Below are positions 41,489 through 51,166 of a stretch of 64,000 nucleotides of DNA, one piece after another. Position 1 is the stretch's first letter. Every line of letters starts with the position of its first letter. This stretch comes from Pseudaminobacter soli (ex Li et al. 2025). Its GTDB lineage: Bacteria > Pseudomonadota > Alphaproteobacteria > Rhizobiales > Rhizobiaceae. Made by a program: the position numbers and the translations under genes. The notes beneath the pieces were generated by a model that was not told where the DNA came from, searched no databases, and saw only the letters and a list, made by a program, of their open reading frames with translations. The DNA is taken from assembly GCF_029892515.1 (NCBI RefSeq), contig NZ_JARXVF010000005.1, forward strand, positions 186,001-250,000, in the 5' to 3' direction.

Positions 41489-42292
41489 ATGCTGACAAGC
41501 ACCGAGATAGCCGCTGCCGTGAAGGCACTGGACGATGCGGAGAGAAGCCGCGTCCAGACGGGCCTGCTTTCCCTAAAGCATCCCGAAATGAGCATGGACG
41601 ATGCCTATGCCGTACAGTCCGCCTGGGTGAAGCAGAAGATCGCCGACGGCCGCAAGGTGATCGGCTGGAAGATCGGCCTCACCTCCAAGGCCATGCAATA
41701 TGCGCTCAACATCGATATCCCTGATTCAGGCGTCCTCTTCGACGACATGATGTTCGAGGACGGCGCCACGATCCCGAAGGGTCGCTTCATCCAGCCGCGC
41801 ATCGAGGCCGAGATCGCCTTCGTCATGAAGGCCCCGCTCAAACGGCCGAACGTCACCGTCTTCGACGTGCTCAACGCGACGGACTATGTCACGCCCGCCC
41901 TCGAAATCCTCGACACGCGCATTCTGCGCGTCGATCCGGAGACCAAGAAGGCCCGCACCATCGTCGACACCATCTCCGACAACGCGGCCAATGCCGGCAT
42001 CGTCATCGGCGGCCGCGCCATGCGCCCGCAGGAGGTCAACATGCGCTGGATGGGCGCGATCGTCTCCCGCAATGCCGAGGTAGAGGAAACCGGCCTTGGT
42101 GCCGGGGTGCTCAATCATCCGGCGCGCGGCATCGCGTGGCTGGCGAACCGCCTCGCCGCCTACGGCGAAAGCATCGAGGCCGGCCAGATCGTGCTCGCCG
42201 GCTCATTCATCCGTCCCGTCGAAGCCCGACACGGCGACACGATCGTCGCCGATTTCGGGCCTTACGGGACGATCAGTTGCTTCTTCGAATGA
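41489..42292 (+). CDS. hpaH: 2-oxo-hept-4-ene-1,7-dioate hydratase
   Basis: A 267-residue hydratase of the MhpD/HpaH family. Metal ligands Glu106 and Glu108 (PRIEAEIAFV) and Glu139 (TPALEILDTR) occupy the same numbers as in characterised HpcG. KIGLTSKAMQYALNIDIPDS is a family segment. It adds water to the 2-oxo acid to give 2,4-dihydroxyhept-2-ene-1,7-dioate, the aldolase substrate. It starts 3 nt after hpaG and ends 8 nt before hpaI. Confidence 0.93.
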   Translation: MLTSTEIAAAVKALDDAERSRVQTGLLSLKHPEMSMDDAYAVQSAWVKQKIADGRKVIGWKIGLTSKAMQYALNIDIPDSGVLFDDMMFEDGATIPKGRFIQPRIEAEIAFVMKAPLKRPNVTVFDVLNATDYVTPALEILDTRILRVDPETKKARTIVDTISDNAANAGIVIGGRAMRPQEVNMRWMGAIVSRNAEVEETGLGAGVLNHPARGIAWLANRLAAYGESIEAGQIVLAGSFIRPVEARHGDTIVADFGPYGTISCFFE

Positions 42293-42300
42293 GGTCCTGA

Positions 42301-43113
42301 ATGCCGGCTCCTCGCAACAGCTTCAAACAGGCGCTTCGGGACGGCCGGACGCAGATCGGCATGTGGCTCGCGCTCGCCAGCCCCTACACCGCCGAAATCT
42401 GCGCCGGAGCCGGTTTCGACTGGCTGCTTCTCGACGCCGAGCACGCGCCCAACGACGTCCCGCTGCTGCTGTCGCAACTGCAGGCGCTGGCGGCGTCAAG
42501 CAGCCATGCTGTGGTGCGGCCGCCGATCGGCGAGGCCTGGCTCATCAAGCAGATCCTCGACATCGGCGCGCAGTCGCTGCTGGTGCCGATGGTCGAAAGC
42601 GGCGAGCAGGCGCGCGCCTTGGTGCGGGCGACCCGCTATCCGCCGCACGGCATGCGCGGCGTGGGTGCGACCTTGGCGCGCGCCTCCGCCTTCAACCGCA
42701 TCCCGGACTATCTCCAGACCGCCAATGACGAGATCTGCCTGCTTCTGCAGATCGAGAGCCGGGCCGGCCTTGCCGCGCTCGATGAGATTGCATCGACCGA
42801 GGGCGTGGATGGCGTCTTCATCGGCCCTGCCGATCTTGCCGCCGACATGGGATATTTGGGCAAGCCCGGTGCGCCAGAAGTGCAGCAGGCGGTGGAAGCC
42901 GCCCTCCTCCGCATCCGCTCGCATGGCAAGGCCGCCGGCATCCTGACCTCCGACCAGGCGCTTGCACGTCGCTATGTCGAATTGGGGGCAAATTTCGTTG
43001 CCGTCGGCAGCGATGTGGGGCTTCTGGTTGCGGCGACCAACAATCTTCGCGCCAGCTTTGCCGACGCCGAAAAGCAGCCTTCGAACAGCGAAAGCAAGGG
43101 CGCCGTCTACTGA
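42301..43113 (+). CDS. hpaI: 2,4-dihydroxyhept-2-ene-1,7-dioate aldolase
   Basis: A 270-residue class II aldolase of the HpcH/HpaI family. Active-site residues match E. coli HpaI with a shift of three: His48 ([11 protein letters not shown]), Arg73 ([10 protein letters not shown]), Glu152 ([10 protein letters not shown]) and Asp178 ([11 protein letters not shown]). It cleaves the C7 compound to pyruvate and succinic semialdehyde and is the last step of the pathway. It is also last in the operon and is convergent with the third ABC transporter. Confidence 0.94.
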   Translation: MPAPRNSFKQALRDGRTQIGMWLALASPYTAEICAGAGFDWLLLDAEHAPNDVPLLLSQLQALAASSSHAVVRPPIGEAWLIKQILDIGAQSLLVPMVESGEQARALVRATRYPPHGMRGVGATLARASAFNRIPDYLQTANDEICLLLQIESRAGLAALDEIASTEGVDGVFIGPADLAADMGYLGKPGAPEVQQAVEAALLRIRSHGKAAGILTSDQALARRYVELGANFVAVGSDVGLLVAATNNLRASFADAEKQPSNSESKGAVY

Positions 43114-43128
43114 CTTTGCCCGAAGCGA

Positions 43129-43156
43129 TCCGGGCGCACTTCGATGCGCGCCCGGA
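43129..43156. terminator. GC-rich stem-loop between convergent hpaI and ATPase genes
   Basis: TCCGGGCGC (43129-43137) and GCGCCCGGA (43148-43156) form a 9-bp perfect stem with a 10-nt loop in the 54-nt gap between convergent genes. There is no T-run, so factor-dependent or bidirectional use is a guess. Confidence 0.45.
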
Positions 43157-43167
43157 CGTCGCGCATC

Positions 43168-44355
43168 TCACGCGATGCGCAGTCCCTTCTCGTCCAGCAG
43201 CACGCAGCCTGCCGGGTCGAAACCGACCTGGATGGCGTCGCCTTCGCGCGCGACCTTGCCTTCTATCGGCGTGTTGGCGCGGATGATCGTCCGCTCACCG
43301 ATGTCGATCTCATAGATGGCGCTGCCCCCGAGATAGGACGTCGACACGACCCGCGCCGCGAGCTTGTTTGCCGAGACCGAGGCACCGACTGACAGCTTTT
43401 GCGGACGCACCACCACGGAGACGCGAGCCCCGGGCGTCAGCACCTTCGGCGAAACGGCCGTCACCATCTGCCCGGCGGAGAGCGCGATGGTTACCTTGTG
43501 CCCATCGATCGACGAGACGACGCCCGGCAGCATGTTCGCCTTGCCGAGGAAGTCGGCCACGAAGGCGGTTGCCGGCGTCTCATAGACCTGTTCCGGCGTG
43601 CCGATCTGCTCCATCGTGCCGGCATTCATGACGACGATTTGGTCGGACATGGAGAGTGCCTCTTCCTGATCGTGGGTCACGAAGATCGCCGTAATGCCCG
43701 TCTCCTTCTGGATCTTCTTGATCTCGACGCGCATCTCCTCGCGCATATTGGCGTCGAGCGCCGAAAGCGGCTCGTCCAGAAGCAGAACTTCCGGCTCGAA
43801 CACGATGGCGCGCGCCAGCGCGATGCGCTGCTGCTGACCGCCGGAGAGTTGCGACGGCAGCTTCTTCTCGCTGCCCGGCAGCCGCACCATCTCCAGCGCC
43901 TTGCTCACCCTGCGCGCGATCTCGGCCTTCGGCACATTGCGATACTTCAAGCCGAAGGCGACGTTGTCGAAGACATTCTTGTGCGGGAAAAGCGCGTAGC
44001 TCTGGAAGACCAGGCCGATATTGCGCTTGTAGATCGGCACGTCATCGACGCGCCTGCCGCCGATCGAAATCTGGCCGCCAGAAATATCGACCAGACCTGC
44101 AATCGAGCGCAGGATCGTGGTCTTGCCGCAGCCGGAGGGGCCTAGCAGGGTGACGAAACTGCCCTTGCGGATGGCCAGCGAGAAATCGCGCACCGCGACG
44201 AACTTGCCATAGGCGATGTCGATGTTGCGGAACTCGACCGCCGGCTTTTCCAGTTGCCCACCGTCGCGAGCGGCATGCTCGCCCGCGCCGGCCGGCAGTC
44301 CCCCGGCCGCTTCCGGCCGGGGTGTCTGGGCTGAGGTTTCCAGGCTCTCATGCAC
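43168..44355 (-). CDS. Polyamine-type ABC transporter ATPase (PotA family)
   Basis: A 395-residue ATPase with an unusual N-terminal extension of about 40 residues (MHESLETSAQTPRPEAAGGL onward) before the ATPase fold. It has Walker A GPSGCGKTT, Q-loop LVFQSYALFPHKNVFDNV, signature LSGGQQQRIALARAI, Walker B VLLLDEPLSALD and a TOBE domain from about residue 310. Its start overlaps the end of the binding-protein gene by 8 bases, so it is last in the minus-strand operon of transporter 3, next to the hpa genes. Confidence 0.9.
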   Translation of the reverse strand: MHESLETSAQTPRPEAAGGLPAGAGEHAARDGGQLEKPAVEFRNIDIAYGKFVAVRDFSLAIRKGSFVTLLGPSGCGKTTILRSIAGLVDISGGQISIGGRRVDDVPIYKRNIGLVFQSYALFPHKNVFDNVAFGLKYRNVPKAEIARRVSKALEMVRLPGSEKKLPSQLSGGQQQRIALARAIVFEPEVLLLDEPLSALDANMREEMRVEIKKIQKETGITAIFVTHDQEEALSMSDQIVVMNAGTMEQIGTPEQVYETPATAFVADFLGKANMLPGVVSSIDGHKVTIALSAGQMVTAVSPKVLTPGARVSVVVRPQKLSVGASVSANKLAARVVSTSYLGGSAIYEIDIGERTIIRANTPIEGKVAREGDAIQVGFDPAGCVLLDEKGLRIA

Positions 44356-45490
44356 CTTTCGAAATCCTGTCCCACTGCTTGTTCCAAGCGTCTTCGTTGG
44401 TTGCCCAGTAGACCGGGTCGGCGAAGGTCAGCGCCTTCATCGAGCCGGTCGGGTCGAAGGCGGGCAGCGTCGCGATCTTGTCGCCGAGCTTGACCTTGTT
44501 CGGGTCGAGCGACGGCGGATAGTTCTGGCCCTCGGCTACCGCGATCGAGGTGGCGGGCTCGAGCATGAAGTTGATCAGTTCCTCGCACTCGGGCATGGGC
44601 GAGCCCTTGAGGACCAGCATATCCTCCATCCACGCATAGGAGCCCTTCGGGTCGATATAGCCGATCGGATGGCCCTGCTGCTGCAGCGCGGCGACGCGGC
44701 CGGACCAGGCGTCGGTCACCACGATCTCGCCCTTGGAAAGCAGGTCCATCAGCTCGGCGCCGGAGCTCCAGAACTTCTTGGCGAGGTCCCGGTTCTCGCG
44801 CACCTTCGCCCAGACGGCGTCCATGTCCTGGATATTGTTCGGGTCCTGTCCCGACTGCAGCGCGGCATACCACACGCGCGTGGTCATATCGGAATAGCCG
44901 CCCACCTTGCCGGCATACTTCTTGTCGAACAGGAGGCCGACGCCCTTTTCCTTGGCCTCTTCGTCCGAGATCACCTTGTTGTTGTAGGCGATGCCGGTTG
45001 TGCCGTAGTCATACGGTATGGCCGAGATCTTAGGCGTGATCTTGCGGTAGGGCTCGATCATCGGCACCAGAACATTCGCCAGATTGGGAATGTTGGCCTC
45101 GTTGATCTCCGAGTTCACTCCGGCATTCACGTACTTGATGTAGTAGTTCACGCCCGACGAATGGATGACCTGGAAGTCTCCCGGCTTCGAGGTCTTGATC
45201 TTGGTGATGATCTCGTCCTCGTCGCCGAAGGTGCCCTGCACAACCTTGATGCCGGTCTTCTGCGTGTATGCCTGGAATGCGTATTTATCGATCGCTTCCT
45301 GCACCACGCCGCCCCAGCCATCGAAGCGCACTTCCGTGGCGGCAGCCAGCGCCCGGCCGATCCAGGGCGTGGAAAGCCCTGCCGCGGCGGCGGCCGCCGC
45401 CGTCAGGGTCAGAAAGGAGCGGCGGCTGATGTCGCCGTTCCCATATCGCTCGTTCAGTCGTTCAAGTCTCTTCGTGGTCGAAATTTTCAT
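44348..45490 (-). CDS. Polyamine-type ABC transporter, Tat-exported substrate-binding protein
   Basis: A 380-residue binding protein with a long leader carrying the twin-arginine motif SRRSFLTLTAAAAAAAGLS and cleavage near GRALAAATEV. The mature region begins ATEVRFDGWGGVVQEAIDKY and contains DFQVIHSSGVNYYIKYVNAG and SGAELMDLLSKGEIVVTDAW, typical of family 1 binding proteins. Tat export suggests folding before secretion. Its start overlaps the permease stop as TAATG. Its position within the transporter operon (after the permeases) differs from transporter 1. Confidence 0.9.
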   Translation of the reverse strand: MKISTTKRLERLNERYGNGDISRRSFLTLTAAAAAAAGLSTPWIGRALAAATEVRFDGWGGVVQEAIDKYAFQAYTQKTGIKVVQGTFGDEDEIITKIKTSKPGDFQVIHSSGVNYYIKYVNAGVNSEINEANIPNLANVLVPMIEPYRKITPKISAIPYDYGTTGIAYNNKVISDEEAKEKGVGLLFDKKYAGKVGGYSDMTTRVWYAALQSGQDPNNIQDMDAVWAKVRENRDLAKKFWSSGAELMDLLSKGEIVVTDAWSGRVAALQQQGHPIGYIDPKGSYAWMEDMLVLKGSPMPECEELINFMLEPATSIAVAEGQNYPPSLDPNKVKLGDKIATLPAFDPTGSMKALTFADPVYWATNEDAWNKQWDRISKGA

Positions 45491-46332
45491 TATGCGTTCC
45501 CCTTTGCATCGACGCGTTTTCTCAACCGGGTAAGGCTTTGCAGGATGAGCCCGCCGACCAGCGGAATGCCGACGGTCACGAGGATCATGACCGTGCCGAG
45601 GGCATTGATCTCCGGGCTTATCGAAATCTTGAGCATCGACAGGATTTGGGTCGGCATCGTCTCGACGCCGGCCGGCCGCCAGAACAGGCTCGCCGAGGTG
45701 TTGTCGAAAGAGATGGTGAAGGCCAGAAGCGCGCTGGCGACGACCGCCGGGATGAGCAGCGGCAGCGTGATCTCGCGGAACGACGACAGGCGCGAGGCCC
45801 CCAGCGACAGCGCCGCCTCCTCGTAGGTGCGGCGGATACCGACCATGCGCGCCTGGGTGATCAGCACCACATAGGGCAGCGCCAGGAGGATATGGCCCAA
45901 CAACAGAAGCGCCATGCTGCGCGGCTGATCGACCGCCTTGATCAGCACCAGCAATCCGACGCCGAGGATCGTTTCAGGCACCAGCGCCGGCAGGATGACC
46001 AGCGTGCCGAAAGTCCCCTTACCGGGAAACTCGAAGCGAACCAGCGCATAGGCCGTGATGATGCCCAGCAGCGTCGTGACCGCCGCCGTGACGAATGCGA
46101 TCCACATCGAGGTCCTGAACGCGGTAAGCACCTGCTCGTTGGACAGGAGCTTGGCGTACCATTGCAGGCTGAAGCCGGTGAGCGGAAAGCCGCCGAACAT
46201 CGATGCGTTGAAGGACAACACGACCGTGGCGACAATCGGCGCGAACATGAAAATATAGACGCAAAGCGTGATGAGGCCGGTCAGCCGCCAGGCCCATCGT
46301 CCTTCCTTGTCCCCGTGTTGCCCCGCGATCAT
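45490..46332 (-). CDS. Polyamine-type ABC transporter permease (PotC family)
   Basis: A 280-residue permease with six hydrophobic segments, starting WRLTGLITLCVYIFMFAPIV. Coupling-loop motif is AALSLGASRLSSFREITLPL, with FTISFDNTSASLFW in the last part, typical of PotC. It overlaps the upstream permease stop by four bases and the downstream binding-protein start by one. Confidence 0.9.
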   Translation of the reverse strand: MIAGQHGDKEGRWAWRLTGLITLCVYIFMFAPIVATVVLSFNASMFGGFPLTGFSLQWYAKLLSNEQVLTAFRTSMWIAFVTAAVTTLLGIITAYALVRFEFPGKGTFGTLVILPALVPETILGVGLLVLIKAVDQPRSMALLLLGHILLALPYVVLITQARMVGIRRTYEEAALSLGASRLSSFREITLPLLIPAVVASALLAFTISFDNTSASLFWRPAGVETMPTQILSMLKISISPEINALGTVMILVTVGIPLVGGLILQSLTRLRKRVDAKGNA

Positions 46333-47213
46333 CCTCCGAGCCCCTTCACGATCTGGGACATGCCCATGTAGCGGGTATAGGCAGCGGCAAAACAGCCGAG
46401 CACGACGAACAGTACGATGGAAAGCGTGGCGCCCATCGGCCAGTTAAGCTGGCCCATGATGGTGTCGTAGATCAGGTTGCCGAACAGCGCATCGCGGCCA
46501 GAGCCGAGCAGCTGCGGCGTCACATAGCTGCCGGCCGCCAGCACGAAGCAGAGCAGCAGGCCCGCGCCGAGGCCGGGCAGCGAGAGCGGCAGCGTGACCT
46601 CGCGGAACGCCTGCGCGCTGGTGCAGCCCATGGATCGGGCGGCGGAAATCAGCGTACGGTCTATGCTCTCAAGGCTCACATAGACGTTAAGGATCATGTA
46701 GGGCAGCAGGAAATGCAGCAGCCCCATGACCACCGCGCCCTCGGTGTAGAGCATCTGCAACGGCTGGTCGATCAGGCCGAGCTTGATCAGCGTGACGTTG
46801 ATGATCCCCTGCTCGCCGAGGATATGGATCCACGAGAATGTGCGGATAGTGAAGCTGATCCAGAACGGCACGATGAGCAGCAGAAGCAGCAGCCATTTGT
46901 GCCGGAAGGTCGTGGCCCAGATGAAATAGGCCGGGAAGTAACCCAGAACCGCGCAGATGATCGCGGTCATGGCGCCGACGCGAACGGTCTTCAGCAGGAA
47001 GCCGTGATAGTAGCTGTCGGTGAGGAATTCCTTCCAGTTGGCGAATGTCAGCGCACTCGTCTCGACGCCTGCCGTAACGAAGGTGAAGAAGGTGTAGACC
47101 CCCATCACGGCAATCGGTAGCAGCAGGAACAGAAGCAGCAGCAATAGCACCGGCGCAACCAGCATCCACGCCAGTCGCGGGTCGTACAATTTCCAACCTT
47201 TGGTCATGCCCAT
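46329..47213 (-). CDS. Polyamine-type ABC transporter permease (PotB family)
   Basis: A 294-residue permease, first gene of the minus-strand transporter 3 operon. It opens with PRLAWMLVAPVLLLLLLFLL and has the coupling loop SAARSMGCTSAQAFREVTLP. ATG at 47213 is used, with a second ATG at 47207; neither has a clear ribosome site. The 273-nt gap to the divergent phosphoketolase gene must hold its promoter; I see no clear pair. Confidence 0.88.
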   Translation of the reverse strand: MGMTKGWKLYDPRLAWMLVAPVLLLLLLFLLLPIAVMGVYTFFTFVTAGVETSALTFANWKEFLTDSYYHGFLLKTVRVGAMTAIICAVLGYFPAYFIWATTFRHKWLLLLLLIVPFWISFTIRTFSWIHILGEQGIINVTLIKLGLIDQPLQMLYTEGAVVMGLLHFLLPYMILNVYVSLESIDRTLISAARSMGCTSAQAFREVTLPLSLPGLGAGLLLCFVLAAGSYVTPQLLGSGRDALFGNLIYDTIMGQLNWPMGATLSIVLFVVLGCFAAAYTRYMGMSQIVKGLGG

Positions 47214-47486
47214 TCAGTTCATGCGGCGCCGTCGTTGCGGCGCTTGTTGTGTTCCCGGAGGCGAGATTGGGCGATTAGCGGTCCGATGTCTACTGCCCGA
47301 ATGAAGATTTTCTCACGCTCCGGAAAGTGATGCAGCGGGGCCACGGCGCTGCCGGTCCGCCGAACGGGCTGAAACCCTCGGATTGCATGGAAAAAGAAAA
47401 CCGCATTTGATGTGGCGCAAAGCGTCTGCTGTCCTATTCTAGCACTCTGTCCGCGGAACCCTTCGATCAAAGTGGAGGACACTGGC

Positions 47487-49880
47487 ATGGGACAGCTTGC
47501 TCCGACCGTCCGGCGTGGCGCGCTCGATGCGAAAGAACTCGAGCTCATTCAACGCTACTGGCAGGCGGCCAACTACCTTTCGGTCGGCCAAATCTACCTG
47601 CTCGACAACCCGTTGCTGCGGGAGCCGCTGAGACCGGAGCACATCAAGCCGCGCCTGCTCGGACACTGGGGCACCACGCCCGGCCTCAATTTCATCTACG
47701 CCCACCTCAACCGGACCGTACGCGCCCGCGATCTCGACATGATCTATGTTTGCGGGCCCGGTCATGGCGGCCCCGGCATGGTCGCAAACACCTATCTTGA
47801 GGGCACCTACAGCGAAATCTACCCGGAGATCGGCCGCGACGTGGACGGCATGCGCAAGCTGTTCCGTCAATTTTCATTTCCCGGCGGCATTCCCAGCCAC
47901 GTCGCCCCCGAGACGCCGGGCTCCATCCATGAAGGCGGAGAACTGGGCTACGCGCTGGTTCATGCCTATGGCGCGGCCTTCGACAATCCCGGCCTGATCG
48001 TCGCCTGCGTGATCGGCGATGGCGAAGCCGAAACCGGCACGCTGGCGGCTTCCTGGCATTCGAACAAGTTCCTGAACCCGGTCCATGACGGCGCGGTGCT
48101 GCCGATCCTGCATCTCAACGGCTACAAGATCGCCAACCCCACGATCCTCGCCCGCATGCCGAAGGACGAGCTCGAGAGCCTGATGTGGGGCTACGGCTAC
48201 GAACCTTTCTTCGTCGAGGGCGAAGATCCGAAGGAGATGCATCTGGAAATGGCCACGACGCTGGACGTCGTGCTTACCCGCATCAAGGAAATCCAGCGTG
48301 ATGCCCGCGGGCCGGGCAAGGCATCGCGCGCGCCCCGTTGGCCAATGATCGTTTTCCGGAGCCCCAAGGGCTGGACCTGCCCGAAGGAAGTCGACGGCAA
48401 GAAGGTCGAAGGCTTCTGGCGCTCGCACCAGGTGCCGATCACCGACCCGCGCAACAACCCCGAACACCTGCGCCTCCTGGAGAGATGGATGCGCAGCTAT
48501 GAGCCGGAAAAGCTGTTCGACAGGAGCGGGCGCCTGATCGACGAGTTGAAGGCGCTGCCGCCCGAGGGCGAGCGGCGCATGGGCGCCAATCCGCATGCCA
48601 ATGGCGGTCTGCTCAAGCAGGATCTGGAGATGCCCGACTTCCGCAAGCTGGCGGTCAAGATCGACAGGCCGGGCCGCTCGCAAGCCGAAGCCACCCGCGT
48701 CATGGGCCGTCTGCTCGAACAGGTGATGAGCCTCAATGCCGTCGCCCGCAATTTCAGGCTGATGGGTCCCGACGAGACCGCCTCCAACCGCCTGGACGCC
48801 GTCTTTGACGTCACCGACCGGGTCTGGATGGAGGAGATCGAGCCCTATGACGAACATCTCGCCCATGAAGGGCGCGTCATGGAGGTGCTGAGCGAGAACC
48901 TTTGCCAGGGCTGGCTGGAAGGCTATCTGCTCACCGGCCGGCACGGCTTCTTCTCGTGCTACGAGGCGTTCATCCACATCGTGGACGCCATGTTCAACCA
49001 GCATGCGAAGTGGCTGCACGTCTCGCGCAAGCTCGCCTGGCGCAAGCCGATCGCCTCGCTCAACTACCTGCTGACCTCGCATGTCTGGCGGCAGGATCAT
49101 AACGGCTTCAGCCACCAGGACCCGGGCTTCGTCGACCTTGTCACGAACAAGAAGGCGGATGTGGTGCGCGTCTACCTGCCGCCGGATGCCAACACCCTGC
49201 TCTGGGTCACCGACCACTGCCTGCGGACCTACAACCGCATCAACGTGATCGTTGCCGGCAAGCAGCCGCAGCTGCAATGGCTCGACATGGATGCGGCCAT
49301 CGCCCATTGCGAAGCCGGTGTGGGCATCTGGAAATGGGCCGGGACCGAAAGCGACGAGGCAGAGCCGGACGTGGTGATGGCCTGCGCCGGCGACGTGCCG
49401 ACGCTGGAGACTCTCGCCGCCGTCGACCTGCTGCGCAGCGAGCTGCCCGACCTACGTATCCGCGTGGTCAATGTGGTGGACCTGATGGCCCTGCAGCCGC
49501 AGATCGAGCACCCGCATGGCCTGACGGATGACGAGTTCGACGCGCTGTTTACGAAGGACCGGCCGGTCATCTTCGCCTATCACGGCTACCCGTTCCTCAT
49601 CCATCGACTGACCTATCGGCGCAGGAACCACCCGAATATCCATGTGCGCGGATACAAGGAGGAAGGCACCACGACGACGCCCTTCGACATGGCGGTGATG
49701 AACGATCTCGACCGCTATCACCTTGCCATCGAGGCGATCAACCGCATGAGCCGGCAGAGCGGCAAGGCTGAGGACGCCAAGCGGCGCTTCGAAGAAAAGC
49801 TGGCAGAGCACCGGCAGTATGTCGGCAGGGAGGGACAGGACATGCCCGAGGTGCGCAACTGGGTCTGGCCCCATGGCTGA
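47487..49880 (+). CDS. xfp: Xylulose-5-phosphate/fructose-6-phosphate phosphoketolase
   Basis: A 797-residue thiamine diphosphate enzyme, full length for the family. It splits xylulose 5-phosphate or fructose 6-phosphate with phosphate to acetyl phosphate and a shorter sugar phosphate. Signatures include [39 protein letters not shown], the ThDP motif [35 protein letters not shown] and the C-terminal [23 protein letters not shown] precedes the ATG at 47487. It overlaps the acetate kinase gene, so the acetyl phosphate is converted to acetate and ATP. Confidence 0.95.
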   Translation: MGQLAPTVRRGALDAKELELIQRYWQAANYLSVGQIYLLDNPLLREPLRPEHIKPRLLGHWGTTPGLNFIYAHLNRTVRARDLDMIYVCGPGHGGPGMVANTYLEGTYSEIYPEIGRDVDGMRKLFRQFSFPGGIPSHVAPETPGSIHEGGELGYALVHAYGAAFDNPGLIVACVIGDGEAETGTLAASWHSNKFLNPVHDGAVLPILHLNGYKIANPTILARMPKDELESLMWGYGYEPFFVEGEDPKEMHLEMATTLDVVLTRIKEIQRDARGPGKASRAPRWPMIVFRSPKGWTCPKEVDGKKVEGFWRSHQVPITDPRNNPEHLRLLERWMRSYEPEKLFDRSGRLIDELKALPPEGERRMGANPHANGGLLKQDLEMPDFRKLAVKIDRPGRSQAEATRVMGRLLEQVMSLNAVARNFRLMGPDETASNRLDAVFDVTDRVWMEEIEPYDEHLAHEGRVMEVLSENLCQGWLEGYLLTGRHGFFSCYEAFIHIVDAMFNQHAKWLHVSRKLAWRKPIASLNYLLTSHVWRQDHNGFSHQDPGFVDLVTNKKADVVRVYLPPDANTLLWVTDHCLRTYNRINVIVAGKQPQLQWLDMDAAIAHCEAGVGIWKWAGTESDEAEPDVVMACAGDVPTLETLAAVDLLRSELPDLRIRVVNVVDLMALQPQIEHPHGLTDDEFDALFTKDRPVIFAYHGYPFLIHRLTYRRRNHPNIHVRGYKEEGTTTTPFDMAVMNDLDRYHLAIEAINRMSRQSGKAEDAKRRFEEKLAEHRQYVGREGQDMPEVRNWVWPHG

Positions 49881-51138
49881 GGCGTATCCCGCCCGCAATC
49901 CGGGAACCGGCGAGATGGCCATTCTGACCTTGAACGCCGGCTCCTCCAGCCTGAAATTCGGCCTGTTCGACGTCGAACCCGACGGCACGATGGAACAGCG
50001 CGTGAGGGGTGTGTTCGAAAGCCTCTCGGGCACGCCCCGCTTTTCGGTCAAGGATGCCACGGGCAGGCTGCTGGTCGACAAATCGCTGGCCACCGTCGCG
50101 CCACCGACCGAGGTGCTGCTGCGCGAACTCATCATGGTGCTGGAGCCGATCCTCGGCGGCAAGCCGGTGGAGGCCGTCGGCCATCGCATCGTTCACGGCG
50201 GCAGCCGCTTCGTAAAACCTACCCGCCTGACGGACGACATTCTCAAGGAACTCGAAGCGCTGACGCCCATCGCGCCGCTGCACCAGCCGGCGAGCCTGCG
50301 GCCGGTGAAGGCCTTCCTGTCGCTGCGGCCGGATATACCGCAGATCGGCTGCTTCGACACCGCGTTCCACAGCACGTTGAAGCCGCCGGCCAACCGCTAT
50401 GCCATACCGCGCGAATATGAGGAGATGGGCATACGCCGCTATGGGTTCCACGGCCTGTCCTACGAGTTCATCGCCACGCGCCTGGCCGAAATCTCACCCG
50501 AACTTGCCGCGAAGAAGACGGTTGCCGCGCATCTCGGCGCTGGATGCAGCCTTTGTGCCATGCAGAACGGCAAAAGCATCGACACCACCATGGGCTTCAC
50601 CGCCCTCGACGGGCTGATGATGGCGACGCGGTCGGGCGCTATCGACCCCGGCATCATCCTCTACCTCCAGCAGGCGCTCGGCCTGTCGGCCGGCGATGTC
50701 GAGCAGCTTCTCTACTATCGCTCCGGCCTGCTGGGCGTCTCCGGCATATCCGGTGATGTCCGCATGTTGCTGGCCAGCGACAACCCGCATGCTGCCGAGG
50801 CGCTCGACCTCTTCACTTTCCGGATCGCCCAGGACATCGCGGCGATGGCAACCACCATGGAAGGGCTGGAATCCCTGGTGTTCACAGCCGGCGTCGGCGA
50901 GCACGCCACAAGCATCCGCGAGGCCATCTGCCACCGGCTGCAATGGCTGGGCGTGAAGCTCGACAAGAGTGCAGACGGCGGCGAGCTGATCAGCAGCCCA
51001 GACAGCGCCGTCGAGGTCCGTGTCATCCCCACCAATGAGGAAATGACCATCGCCCGACAGGCGCACGCCTTGGTCACAGTACACAAGCGGCACCGCTTCG
51101 CCAAACCGATTGAGGACGAAGGCGAGGCCATGAGGTGA
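49873..51138 (+). CDS. ackA: Acetate kinase
   Basis: A 421-residue kinase that makes ATP and acetate from acetyl phosphate. Signatures include [20 protein letters not shown] near the N-terminus, [48 protein letters not shown] and the C-terminal [18 protein letters not shown]. Two starts are possible: ATG 49873, which overlaps the xfp stop, and ATG 49915, which gives the usual [12 protein letters not shown] N-terminus. I take the overlap. Together with xfp it forms the phosphoketolase shunt. Confidence 0.93.
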   Translation: MAEAYPARNPGTGEMAILTLNAGSSSLKFGLFDVEPDGTMEQRVRGVFESLSGTPRFSVKDATGRLLVDKSLATVAPPTEVLLRELIMVLEPILGGKPVEAVGHRIVHGGSRFVKPTRLTDDILKELEALTPIAPLHQPASLRPVKAFLSLRPDIPQIGCFDTAFHSTLKPPANRYAIPREYEEMGIRRYGFHGLSYEFIATRLAEISPELAAKKTVAAHLGAGCSLCAMQNGKSIDTTMGFTALDGLMMATRSGAIDPGIILYLQQALGLSAGDVEQLLYYRSGLLGVSGISGDVRMLLASDNPHAAEALDLFTFRIAQDIAAMATTMEGLESLVFTAGVGEHATSIREAICHRLQWLGVKLDKSADGGELISSPDSAVEVRVIPTNEEMTIARQAHALVTVHKRHRFAKPIEDEGEAMR

Positions 51139-51166
51139 GGCCCCGCAACAGAGTGGTTTTTTGCCG

